Made by a program: the position numbers and the translations under genes. Shown in pieces: positions 7,552 to 15,310 of a stretch of 23,772 nucleotides of DNA. The notes under the pieces are model-generated. The model was not told where the DNA came from and searched no databases. It saw only the letters and a list, made by a program, of their open reading frames with translations. Within the stretch, counting starts at the first letter, position 1, and every line of letters begins with the position of its first letter. This DNA is from an uncultured Chloroflexota bacterium (GTDB taxonomy: Bacteria; Chloroflexota; Dehalococcoidia; SM23-28-2; RBG-16-64-32), in assembly GCA_913056415.1 (NCBI GenBank), contig CAJXNA010000005.1:1-23772 (forward strand), given 5' to 3'.

Positions 7552-8775
7552 ATGACCACCACCCTGACGATGCCCGAAGTGGGCGAGACCGTCACGGAGG
7601 GCACCATCGAGCGGTGGCTCAAGAAGCCCGGCGACCACGTAGACAAGTACGAGCCGATCGTCGAGATCAACACCGATAAGGTGGACGTGGAGATCCCTTC
7701 TCCCGTCACGGGCACGGTGACTGAGCTCCTCGTCGAGGAAGGCGCGGTCGTCGAGGTCGGCGCGCCGCTGGCCATCATCGAGGAGGTCGCTGGCGAGACC
7801 CCGGCTGAGACGCCGTCGCTCACCCCGAAAGAGGAGGCCGCGAAGCCGAAGGCTGAGGCGCCGCCTCGGGAGCGGGCCGCGGCCAAGCGCGGCGAGCCCG
7901 CGTCTCGGCGGGCCACTCCCCGCGTGCGCAAGCTGGCTGAGGAGCTGGGCGTGGACCTGGCGCAGGTGCAGGGCAGCGGCCCCGGTGGCCGGATCATAGA
8001 GGACGATGTCCGCGCCTTCGGGGGGCGGCGAGAGAAGCCGCCAGCGGGCGTGGCCCCGGCCGGGCCGGTGGAGCAGGAGGAGGAGACGCTACCCCTCACC
8101 GCCATCCGTCGCACTATCGCCCGACGCATGGCAGACTCAAAGTTCAGCGCCCCCCACGCCTGGCTCGTGATGGAGGCCGATGTCACCGGCCTCGTCCGCC
8201 TGCGTCAGGCGCAGAGAGAGGCGTTCCGCGAACGCGAGGGGGTGGACCTAACCTACCTTCCGTTCGTCGTGGCCGCCGCCGCCCAGGGGCTGCGCGAGAG
8301 CCCGGCCCTCAACGCCTCCTGGGCGGAGGAGAAGATCGTCCTCAAGAAGCGTATCCACATCGGCATCGCCGTCGCCGCCGACCAGGGTCTCCTCGTCCCC
8401 GTCGTTCACGACGCCGACCGCCTGAGCGTAGCCGGCTTGGCCCGCGCCGTACACGACGCCTCCCAGCGGGCCCGCGATGGCAAGCTGCGACTGCAGGACG
8501 TGCAAGGCGGCACGTTCACCGTGGACAACACCGGCTCGTTCGGCTCCATCATCAGCATGCCCATCATCAACCTGGGCCAGGCCGCCATCCTCGCCCTGGA
8601 GGCGATCACCAAGCGACCTGTTATCTTGGAGAACGACGCCATAGCCGTTCGCTCCGTGGTCAACCTCTGTCTCTCTTTCGACCATCGCATCTTGGACGGC
8701 GCCCAGGCGGGCGAATTCCTTCGCTCCCTCGTCCAACGATTGGAGGGCTACGGCCCGGACTCACCCCTGGAATGA
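7552..8775 (+). CDS. Dihydrolipoamide acyltransferase (E2)
   Basis: This 407-residue core enzyme transfers the acyl group from lipoyl-lysine to CoA. Domains in order: one lipoyl domain (about 3-78) with the modified lysine K43 in NTDKVD; an Ala/Pro/Glu-rich linker; a peripheral subunit-binding domain (about 121-156, ATPRVRKLAEELG...GRIIEDDV); a second linker; and a catalytic domain with H378 and D382 in the DHRILDG motif. A good ribosome-binding site (GGGAGGG) precedes the ATG. One lipoyl domain is typical of branched-chain or simple bacterial E2s. It overlaps lipB by four bases (ATGA). Confidence 0.94.
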   Translation: MTTTLTMPEVGETVTEGTIERWLKKPGDHVDKYEPIVEINTDKVDVEIPSPVTGTVTELLVEEGAVVEVGAPLAIIEEVAGETPAETPSLTPKEEAAKPKAEAPPRERAAAKRGEPASRRATPRVRKLAEELGVDLAQVQGSGPGGRIIEDDVRAFGGRREKPPAGVAPAGPVEQEEETLPLTAIRRTIARRMADSKFSAPHAWLVMEADVTGLVRLRQAQREAFREREGVDLTYLPFVVAAAAQGLRESPALNASWAEEKIVLKKRIHIGIAVAADQGLLVPVVHDADRLSVAGLARAVHDASQRARDGKLRLQDVQGGTFTVDNTGSFGSIISMPIINLGQAAILALEAITKRPVILENDAIAVRSVVNLCLSFDHRILDGAQAGEFLRSLVQRLEGYGPDSPLE

Positions 8776-9482
8776 ACGAGCGCCATCCGCCCTGCACGGC
8801 TCGCTGGCTGGGCCGGGTCGACTACGAGGAGGCCTGGGCGCTGCAACGCGAGCTGGCGGTCCGCCGCGCCACGGGCGAGATCGAGGACACGCTCCTCCTG
8901 CTGGAGCACCCGCCTGTCTACACCACCGGCCGCCGTACGCACGGCGACCGTCTCCTCGTCCCCGCCGAGGCGCTCGGCGCGCCCCTGCTGGAGGTAGACC
9001 GCGGCGGCGACATCACCTTCCACGGCCCCGGCCAGCTTATCGCCTACCCGATCATCGGCCTGGGCGCCCGTCCCCGTGGCGTTCAGGCCTACGTTCGCGG
9101 CCTGGAGGAGACGATTATCCGCACCCTTGCCGGCTACGGCATCGAGGCCGAAAGGGATGAGAACCTCACGGGCGTCTGGATCGGCCGCGACAAGGTTGCC
9201 GCCATCGGCGTGCGGGTGAGCCGGCCCGGTGGAGCGGCGGGGGGCTGGGTGAGCAGCCACGGCCTCGCCCTCAACGTCAGCGTCGACTTAGCGTGGTTCG
9301 AGCGCATCGTGTCCTGCGGCATCGCTGATCGCGGCGTCACCTCCATGGAGAGGGTGCTGGGGCGTTCGCTACCGCTGACGCGGGTGGCTGAGCGTCTGGC
9401 TTGCCAGTTCGCCGTCGTCTTCGGCCGCGATGTTAGTTCGCTGGATGCCTCTCCCGTCCCGCCGCAAGCCTCCCTGATCTGA
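8772..9482 (+). CDS. lipB: Octanoyl-[acyl-carrier-protein] transferase LipB
   Basis: This 236-residue enzyme moves octanoate from acyl carrier protein to the lipoyl-domain lysine, the first step of protein lipoylation. It has the family motif RGGDITFHGPGQLIAYP (residues 77-93), the catalytic lysine K141 in DKVAAIGVR and the catalytic cysteine C182 in IVSCGI, with SSHGLALNV between them. Its start overlaps the E2 stop (ATGA), so it is translated together with the very protein it modifies. The C-terminal tail after about residue 215 is unconserved. No lipoate synthase gene is present in this window. Confidence 0.95.
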   Translation: MNERHPPCTARWLGRVDYEEAWALQRELAVRRATGEIEDTLLLLEHPPVYTTGRRTHGDRLLVPAEALGAPLLEVDRGGDITFHGPGQLIAYPIIGLGARPRGVQAYVRGLEETIIRTLAGYGIEAERDENLTGVWIGRDKVAAIGVRVSRPGGAAGGWVSSHGLALNVSVDLAWFERIVSCGIADRGVTSMERVLGRSLPLTRVAERLACQFAVVFGRDVSSLDASPVPPQASLI

Positions 9483-9712
9483 CAAAGGGCCGCGCCTTCT
9501 TAGATATTCTCTCCATCACGCCAAAATACCCCTCTAGAGAGACGCGCCGTACTGGTACGCGTCGCAGGCTAGACCTATCGGCAAGCTCAGCGCTAGGCTT
9601 AGGGCACCACCGGAAGGAGAAAGCCACGAACGACGCGATTTCTCGTATCTACGGTCCATTTGGGACGCCGCTAGGGAAGGCATTCGGGCCGATTGTCGCA
9701 CCGCGCACCTAC

Positions 9713-10648
9713 TTGCGAGCGCTCCACCTACTGGCAATGTTCCCTCTGGGAATTGCCTACTTTGTCGGCCTTGTCGTCGCGCTGGCGGTCGGCGGGGCCA
9801 TGATCTGGACCATCGTTGGTCCGGTGTTGCTGATCGCGACCCTATTTCTATCCCGTTGGGCTGGCGACGCCGAGGCGTGGGTCGTTCGAAAGGTGGCTCA
9901 GATCGAGCTTCGACGTCCGCCGACCGCAATTGAAGCCGGACAGTCCGCTCGGTCCCAAGTATGGATGCGCCTCATCGACCCCACTACGTGGACCGGCCTT
10001 GTCTACCTATTCGCGCAGTTCCCCATTGGCATCGCCGCGTTCGTTGGCCTCATTGTGGCGAGCGTCATCACGGGCGTCTTCATCAGCGCACCGGCGGTGA
10101 TCGCTCTTTCCGGCCCTCACCTGCACTTCGGGGCGAATGGCCCCCAGGTCGACACTGTCCGAAGTCTCGTGCTAGTTCCATTGGGTCTGCTCATGTTCCT
10201 GGCCACTGTACATCTCGTCAACATAGCTTCAGCTCTTCACGCGTCATGGGCAAGGCTGATGCTCGGAACTCGGGCCAGGAATATCCCAACGGTACCCGCC
10301 GAGATCGAGCCTACCTCGGGCGGTCCGGAGGGAGGTTCTAGGGCCTCGATAGAGGAGTCACAGGCGGCGCCCGCCGAGGGGCTCACAGGCATCGCCGCCC
10401 TGACACGCAGAGAGAAGGAGGTCCTCGGGCTTATCGCCCGAGGACACTCCAACGCCGAGATCGCGGAGGCGTTCGTTATCAGCGAAGGCACGGTCAAGAC
10501 CCACGTGAAGCGCGTCCTCTCCAAGCTTGATCTTCGAGACCGTACTCAGGCTGCGTCGTTCGCCTATGAGATTGGTTTCGTCACGCCCGGTGACACCGCT
10601 TCAGCGGATGTTCCAACTCCTATTGGCAGCCGCCGCCGCACCGGCTGA
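9713..10648 (+). CDS. Membrane sensor domain fused to LuxR-type HTH regulator
   Basis: The coordinates use the first standard start codon (TTG 9713, 311 aa), but the true start is probably upstream. The frame is open back past 9626, the upstream codons give a family-like lead-in (FGPIVAPRTYLRALHLL), and an AAGGAG site at 9614-9619 sits six bases before an ACG codon. The protein has two hydrophobic blocks, each with a 'FPLGIAYFVGL'/'FPIGIAAFVGL' signature, resembling the putative sensor domain usually found at the N-terminus of actinobacterial and Chloroflexota histidine kinases. After a loose linker, a LuxR/GerE helix-turn-helix begins at residue 230 (LTRREKEVLGLIARG...SEGTVKTHVKRVLSKL). No kinase or receiver domain is present, so it appears to be a one-component membrane-bound regulator. 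It may control the ABC exporter downstream. Confidence 0.8.
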   Translation: MRALHLLAMFPLGIAYFVGLVVALAVGGAMIWTIVGPVLLIATLFLSRWAGDAEAWVVRKVAQIELRRPPTAIEAGQSARSQVWMRLIDPTTWTGLVYLFAQFPIGIAAFVGLIVASVITGVFISAPAVIALSGPHLHFGANGPQVDTVRSLVLVPLGLLMFLATVHLVNIASALHASWARLMLGTRARNIPTVPAEIEPTSGGPEGGSRASIEESQAAPAEGLTGIAALTRREKEVLGLIARGHSNAEIAEAFVISEGTVKTHVKRVLSKLDLRDRTQAASFAYEIGFVTPGDTASADVPTPIGSRRRTG

Positions 10649-10756
10649 AACATGCGCGACTCGTGGACTAACGCTGCGCACAGAAAGCAGATGGTCGAAC
10701 CAGTCGCGCTGTACTGACTCGTTGTTACCCTGTTCAGAGGACCGTGAAAGGGAAGG

Positions 10757-11011
10757 TTGAATGCGCATATCGATGCCCGAACGGAAGCTATCCTAGACGC
10801 GGCGATGAAGATGATCGTGCAGAAGGGCGTCCATGGCGCTACTATTGAGGAGATCGCGACGGAGGCAGGCCTGAGCGCCGGCGTCATGCTGCTGGCCTGC
10901 CATTTGGGGGCCCACCAGTTAGACCTGGAACTCCAAGAAGGCGCGGATACGGACGCCCTGTTGGCAGGCGTCACAGAAATGTTGCACAGATTCGCCCCTC
11001 TGGCGAAGTAG
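10757..11011 (+). CDS. Internally deleted TetR-family regulator (mini-protein or remnant)
   Basis: This 84-residue frame starts at TTG 10757 after a GGGAAGG stretch. Residues 8-43 form a typical TetR N-terminal DNA-binding region (RTEAILDAAMKMIVQKG, ATIEEIATEAGLSAG). The family then normally continues with a Y-x-Y-F motif and a ~150-residue ligand domain. Here the sequence jumps directly to a segment (VMLLACHLGAHQLDLELQEG...VTEMLHRF) that looks like the last two dimerisation helices. An in-frame internal deletion of roughly 100 or more residues is the simplest reading. TetR regulators often precede ABC exporters like the one that follows, so this may once have been its repressor. Whether it is expressed or functional is unclear. 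Confidence 0.6.
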   Translation: MNAHIDARTEAILDAAMKMIVQKGVHGATIEEIATEAGLSAGVMLLACHLGAHQLDLELQEGADTDALLAGVTEMLHRFAPLAK

Positions 11012-11028
11012 GAGGAGGAACACAAACC

Positions 11029-11829
11029 ATGACATCCGCCCCGTTGGCCAAACCGCATACCAAGGAAAGAGAGGTACAGTTGACGTCTCAGGATGAAGTC
11101 ATCATCCAGGCGACCGATATCGTAAAGACCTATGACACAGGCAAGGTGAAGGTCGAAGCGCTCCGCGGCGTCAGCCTCACGATCGAACGAGGGGAGATGG
11201 TGGCCATCATGGGCCCCTCCGGCTGCGGCAAGACCACCCTCCTCAACTGTCTCAGCGGCCTCGACGTCGTCGACTCCGGGCGTGTCCTGGTGGATGGCGC
11301 CGACGTAAACCGCCTGTCGGACAACAGGAAGACGGAGTATCGTGCCCGCCATATGGGCTTCGTCTTCCAGTTCTACAACCTGCTGCCGGTGCTCTCCGCT
11401 ATCGAAAACGTGGAGCTGCCGTTGCTGGTTTCCGGCACCTCCGCCCGCCGGGCCCGCGAGAAGGCCCTCGCCGCCCTCGATACCGTCCACCTGCGAGATT
11501 GGGCCTCCCACAAGCCGGGCGAGCTCTCCGGCGGCCAGCGACAGCGCGTGACGATCGCCCGCGCGTTGGTCAACGACCCGGCCATCGTCTGGGGCGACGA
11601 GCCCACCGGCGACCTGGACAGCACCAACGCCAACGAGATCATGGACCTCCTCTGCGACCTCAACGAGAAGCACGATCAGACCTTCGTCCTCGTCACGCAC
11701 GCCCTGGAGGTGGCGGAGCGGACGGGTCGCATCATCAAGATGCAGGACGGCCAGATCACCAGCGACCACCGCATCATCGATCGAGAAGCGGGCATCTGGG
11801 GGCCGGCGGTCCAGACTGAGGCCGGCTAG
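11029..11829 (+). CDS. ABC transporter ATP-binding protein (MacB/LolD-like)
   Basis: This 266-residue ATPase powers the permease encoded directly downstream. It has Walker A at residues 62-70 (GPSGCGKTT), the LSGGQ signature at 166-170, Walker B ending in D190/E191 (VWGDEPTGDLDS) and the switch histidine H224. The 'QFYNLLPVLSAIENVELPL' Q-loop region is typical of the MacB/LolD/FtsE branch that works with FtsX-type permeases. The ATG lies 8 nt after a strong GGAGGAGGAA site. A TTG at 11080 is a possible internal alternative, since the first ~17 residues are not conserved. It is followed 9 nt later by the permease start. Confidence 0.93.
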   Translation: MTSAPLAKPHTKEREVQLTSQDEVIIQATDIVKTYDTGKVKVEALRGVSLTIERGEMVAIMGPSGCGKTTLLNCLSGLDVVDSGRVLVDGADVNRLSDNRKTEYRARHMGFVFQFYNLLPVLSAIENVELPLLVSGTSARRAREKALAALDTVHLRDWASHKPGELSGGQRQRVTIARALVNDPAIVWGDEPTGDLDSTNANEIMDLLCDLNEKHDQTFVLVTHALEVAERTGRIIKMQDGQITSDHRIIDREAGIWGPAVQTEAG

Positions 11830-11838
11830 GAGACGGCC

Positions 11839-14800
11839 ATGGAAAACCTGTTTGGCATCCCCATGAACAGCATCATGCTGGTGCTGCTGGCGCTGCTGGG
11901 AGTTTCCCTGTCAGTCGTCGGCTACGTCGTCCTGCGCAACCGCGTTATGTTCCTCATAGGCCTGCGCAACATCCCCCGTCGCATGGCCCAGACCACCCTC
12001 ATCGTGATCGGCCTGATGCTCAGCACCCTCATCATCTCCGCCGCCTTCACCACCGGCGACACCGTCCAGAACAGCATCTCCAGCCAGATCTTGACAACGT
12101 TGGGCCACGTCGACGAGGAAGTGCTGCTCCGCAGCCAGAACGGTGGCGGCGGCGCGGCCAACCCCAACGGGTCCTTCTCCGAGACTCTGGCGGAGGAGTT
12201 CGAAGCGGCGCTGGTAGACGATCCCAATATCGATGGTGTCCTGCCCATCTTGTTTGAGGTTGTGCCTGTGATAAACCCCGGCACCGGCCTCAGCTCGCCC
12301 GGGGCGAACATCGTAGGTGTCGATCCGAACAAGCTGGCTGCGTTTCCGGACTTCGTCTCTACCAGCGGCGACGCCGTTCAGGTAGCTGACCTAGCGGAAG
12401 ACGAAGTGTACGTGAACGAATCCCTGGCCGACGAGGCCGGCATTCAGCCTGGCGACGTGATCGAGGTGTTCGTCCAGAACCGGCCGGAGAAGTTCACGGT
12501 TGTGGATGTCGTGGAGGATCGCGTCACCACCGGCGTCTTCGACTTCGAGCAGACGGAAGGGCTGGTGACCAGCCTGGAGACCGTGCAGCGCGTCCTGGGG
12601 CGCGAAGGTGAGGTCAACGTCATCGCCATCTCCAACAGCGGCGGCGTGCGGGACGGCGTAGAGTTGACCGATGCGGTTGTGGCCAGCGTCAAGAGGGTGA
12701 TCGCGGAGGAGGGGCTGGACCTTGATGTCGAGCCCTTCAAGCAGGACGGCGTTGAGGACGCCGAGGAGGCGGGCAGCTTCATGGCCACCTTCTTCCTTAT
12801 CTTCGGCCTGTTCTCAATCGCCGCCGGCATGCTTCTTATACTGATGATCTTCGTCATGCTGGCCGCCGAGCGGAAGTCAGAGCTGGGGATGACCCGCGCC
12901 ATCGGCACCAAGCGCGGCCAGCTCGTCCAGATATTCCTCTCGGAAGGAATGGCCTACAACCTGGCCGCCGCCGCCGTCGGCGCCGCCCTGGGCATCCTCA
13001 TCTCCTTCGGCATGACACAGATAATGGCCCGCATCTTCTCCGAGTTCGACCTGAACATTCAGCCCACTATCACCCTGCGTACTATCGTCATCTCTTACAG
13101 CCTCGGCGTGGTGCTGACCTTCATCACCGTCACCTTCTCCTCCTGGCGCGTCTCCAAGCTGAACATCGTCCGCGCCATCCGTGACATCCCCGAACCGCCC
13201 GGCGGCCGCATGGGCTGGCGCAGCCTCGCCGCGGCGCTCGCAGCCATCGCCCTGGGCGTCCTGCTGTTCGTGACCGGAATGGCGAACGACTCAATGTTCC
13301 CCTTCGCCCTCGGCTCCTCGATGATCCTGTTAGGTGCCGCTATCGTCCTGCGTTTCTTCCGGCTGCCGGACCGCCCCGTGTTTACAACGATGGGCCTCTT
13401 CCTGCTGCTCCTCTGGGGCCTCACCGTAGGGAACCGGCTGGATTTCCTCTTCGGCGAGTTGGAGGGTGGCCCCGAGATGTTCTTCCTCAGCGGCGTCGCC
13501 ATGGTCGCCGCCTCCACCTTCGTCCTCATCTACAACGCTGACATCATCCTGGCCGTCCTCTCTCGCATCGGCGCTCGCTTCGGACGCATCCTGCCCGCCA
13601 TGAAGACCGCCGTCGCCTACCCCCTCGCCAACAAGTTCCGCACCGGCATGACCATGGCGATGATGTCGCTCATCGTCTTCGCCCTGGTGATGATGTCTGC
13701 CATGAACCTCAACTTCAACCGGTTTGCCCTCAACGACGAGGCCCGCGGCGGCTGGGACGTGCTGGTGGAGGAGAACGCCAACAACCCTCTTGGCGGCGAC
13801 CTGGTGGCGGCGCTGGAGGCTCAGGGGTCCGTCGATACCTCCCAGTTCCGCTCCGTGGGCCGTCTCAGCCTGCCCGGCCGCTTCACCTTCCCCGAGATAC
13901 GTCAGCACCCGGAGGACGATTTCGACGATTACTTTGTCAGCGGCGTCAGCCCCGGCTTCGTGGACGGCGCCGACATCGCGCTGGAGGCCCGCGCCACGGG
14001 GTTCGATAGCGATCAAGCGGTGTGGCAGCAGATACAGGACCGCGAGGACGTCGCCCTCATCGACGCCTTCGTCCTGGACGCCTTCGGGCCCAATTTCGGC
14101 CCGAGCTTTTCGCTTGATGGAATCCCCGAGGGCGCCGACGTCTTCGACTCGGTCACCATAGAGGTGCGGGACCCCGTATCCGGAAACACTAGGGAGGAGG
14201 TCCGCATCATCGGCGTCATCAGCTTCGCCTCAAGCTCGGCCTTCTTCGGGGTCTACATCCCGGAGCGTACTTTCGCCGACGTGTTCGGCGAGGCGGGATC
14301 TTCCCAGTACTACGTCGGGCTGGAGAGCCCTGGCGACGCGGTGGGCGTGGCAGAGGAGATTGAGTCCGCCCTCACAACAAGCGGCGCTCAGGCATCGTCC
14401 ATCAAGAAGAATATCGACGACGAGCAGGCCTTCTTCCGTAACTTCTTCCGGCTCATGCAGGGCTTTATGGGTCTCGGCCTGTTCGTGGGCATCGCCGCCG
14501 TAGGCGTGATCTCCTTCCGCTCGGTGGTGGAGCGCAGGCAGCAGATCGGCATGCTCCGGGCTATAGGCTACACCCGCGGCACGGTGGCCTTGAGCTTCAT
14601 CTTGGAATCCACGTTCGTAGCGGCGCTGGGCGTCCTCTCCGGGGTTGGGCTGGCTATCTGGCTTTCCTACTTCCTCATGACCTCAGACGAGTTCCCCACC
14701 TCGGACTCAGCGTACGCCATACCCTGGTTCCAGATAGCGATTATCTCCGCCTTCGCCTTCTTCGCCTCGCTTCTGATGACGATCGTTCCTTCGCGCCAGG

Positions 14801-14841
14801 CCGCTAGCGTCCCCATCGCTGAAGCTTTGCGTTACGAGTAG
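11839..14841 (+). CDS. FtsX-type ABC transporter permease, two-unit, 1000 aa
   Basis: This is a large permease of the MacB/FtsX (type VII) class, which uses ATP hydrolysis in the cytoplasm to drive conformational change in extracytoplasmic domains rather than to move solutes through a channel. Visible order: two N-terminal membrane segments (about 10-30 and 50-68), a first extracytoplasmic domain (about 70-310), an FtsX core of three helices (about 315-445, containing 'AERKSELGMTRAIGTKRGQ'), extra membrane helices (about 460-560 and 610-630), a second extracytoplasmic domain (about 640-860) and a final FtsX core (865-1000, 'VVERRQQIGMLRAIGYTRG'). The two cores suggest a fused pair. The substrate (lipoprotein, peptide or drug) cannot be read from sequence. 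The start is ATG 11839 after AGGAGA. Confidence 0.9.
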   Translation: MENLFGIPMNSIMLVLLALLGVSLSVVGYVVLRNRVMFLIGLRNIPRRMAQTTLIVIGLMLSTLIISAAFTTGDTVQNSISSQILTTLGHVDEEVLLRSQNGGGGAANPNGSFSETLAEEFEAALVDDPNIDGVLPILFEVVPVINPGTGLSSPGANIVGVDPNKLAAFPDFVSTSGDAVQVADLAEDEVYVNESLADEAGIQPGDVIEVFVQNRPEKFTVVDVVEDRVTTGVFDFEQTEGLVTSLETVQRVLGREGEVNVIAISNSGGVRDGVELTDAVVASVKRVIAEEGLDLDVEPFKQDGVEDAEEAGSFMATFFLIFGLFSIAAGMLLILMIFVMLAAERKSELGMTRAIGTKRGQLVQIFLSEGMAYNLAAAAVGAALGILISFGMTQIMARIFSEFDLNIQPTITLRTIVISYSLGVVLTFITVTFSSWRVSKLNIVRAIRDIPEPPGGRMGWRSLAAALAAIALGVLLFVTGMANDSMFPFALGSSMILLGAAIVLRFFRLPDRPVFTTMGLFLLLLWGLTVGNRLDFLFGELEGGPEMFFLSGVAMVAASTFVLIYNADIILAVLSRIGARFGRILPAMKTAVAYPLANKFRTGMTMAMMSLIVFALVMMSAMNLNFNRFALNDEARGGWDVLVEENANNPLGGDLVAALEAQGSVDTSQFRSVGRLSLPGRFTFPEIRQHPEDDFDDYFVSGVSPGFVDGADIALEARATGFDSDQAVWQQIQDREDVALIDAFVLDAFGPNFGPSFSLDGIPEGADVFDSVTIEVRDPVSGNTREEVRIIGVISFASSSAFFGVYIPERTFADVFGEAGSSQYYVGLESPGDAVGVAEEIESALTTSGAQASSIKKNIDDEQAFFRNFFRLMQGFMGLGLFVGIAAVGVISFRSVVERRQQIGMLRAIGYTRGTVALSFILESTFVAALGVLSGVGLAIWLSYFLMTSDEFPTSDSAYAIPWFQIAIISAFAFFASLLMTIVPSRQAASVPIAEALRYE

Positions 14842-14912
14842 GGCGGGGCGTGGTCTTCACGCGATTCTCACAGTCTTTTCACGAAAATCAGTTAAGAATC
14901 AGCTATTGAACC

Positions 14913-14941
14913 TTGCAAGGCCGCAGAGCTTTTCATAGGAT
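14913..14941 (+). promoter_or_regulatory. Sigma70-like promoter upstream of the structured RNA
   Basis: TTGCAA (14913-14918), a 17-bp spacer and TAGGAT (14936-14941) give four of six matches to each consensus hexamer with ideal spacing. Predicted initiation is near 14948. No coding gene starts downstream on this strand before the terminator at 15303, so the product would be an RNA of about 355 nt. Confidence 0.4.
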
Positions 14942-14947
14942 TGTGCG

Positions 14948-15303
14948 GCATGACCAGGAGAACTCCGATTGGCGGACGGTGCTCTCGCTCCGCCGGCCTG
15001 AACCCGCGTCGACTGGTGCGACAGCTCAAGTCAAGGTAAGGGAGGAATCAACCGAGGAGGGACAGGGGCGATAAAAGTTACCCACCGTCTAGGACCGCCG
15101 GCAGGATCGCCGCAAGGGGGGCCGGCCGCGACCTGAGGTATCTGCCGTCCCTCAGGGGGCCAGGGGTCCTCCTACCGACAGCCCTAGACGGTGGGCAACC
15201 TCGCTCACCGTATCCCCTTTGGGCGTTGGCGTCAAGAAGGCAATTTTGACGCCGCGTTAGCTCCGCTGAGAAGCGGGCCTGCCCCGGCCCGCTTCTCGCT
15301 TTT
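14948..15303 (+). ncRNA. Candidate structured non-coding RNA, family not recognised
   Basis: The predicted transcript contains perfect helices GGCGGA/TCCGCC (14971-14976 with 14989-14994) and GTCG/CGAC (15008-15022). Next comes a rod closed by a 17-position stem with a single A-C mismatch (15077-15093 with 15183-15199). Inside the rod are AGGATC pairing with GGTCCT and a 7-bp hairpin CCTGAGG/CCTCAGG (15132-15138 with 15150-15156). An 8-bp hairpin GGCGTCAA/TTGACGCC (15228-15253) and a 12-bp terminator follow. I looked for and did not find the conserved signatures of SRP RNA, RNase P RNA, tmRNA or the common riboswitches. The rod shape recalls 6S RNA, but the size and bubble do not clearly fit. 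A palindromic mobile repeat inside an ordinary 3' region is the main alternative. Confidence 0.4.
15268..15303 (+). terminator. Intrinsic terminator
   Basis: A perfect 12-bp stem GAGAAGCGGGCC/GGCCCGCTTCTC (15268-15279 with 15286-15297) with a 6-nt loop is followed by GCTTTT. The T-run exists only on the plus strand, so it serves transcripts from the ABC/RNA side and not the convergent CoA-transferase. Confidence 0.8.
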
Positions 15304-15310
15304 CCCGCCT

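Larger units (their letters stand above)
14842..15310 (+). other. Gene-free interval carrying a candidate structured RNA
   Basis: No credible protein-coding frame lies between the permease stop and the convergent CoA-transferase stop. The interval instead holds, in order, a sigma70-like promoter (14913-14941), two small hairpins (14971-14994 and 15008-15022), a long-stem domain (15077-15199), an 8-bp hairpin (15228-15253) and an intrinsic terminator (15268-15303). Confidence 0.7.

Noticed and set aside
6394..7638. Long minus-strand open frame opposite E1-beta
   Set aside because: It is antisense to a clearly real gene and its translation has no family features.
9605..9630. Resemblance of ACCGGAAGGAGAAAGCC to the SRP RNA tetraloop region
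   Set aside because: The flanking complementary strand and the AGCAGCC core of SRP RNA are absent; it is better read as a ribosome-binding site.
10564..11769. Minus-strand 401-codon frame opposite the TetR remnant and ABC ATPase
   Set aside because: It covers a well-supported ATPase gene in antisense and shows no domain of its own.
15130..15158. CCTGAGG motif as part of a TPP riboswitch
   Set aside because: The second conserved element (ACCTGATC-type) is missing and no thiamine gene follows; the motif is one arm of a simple hairpin.
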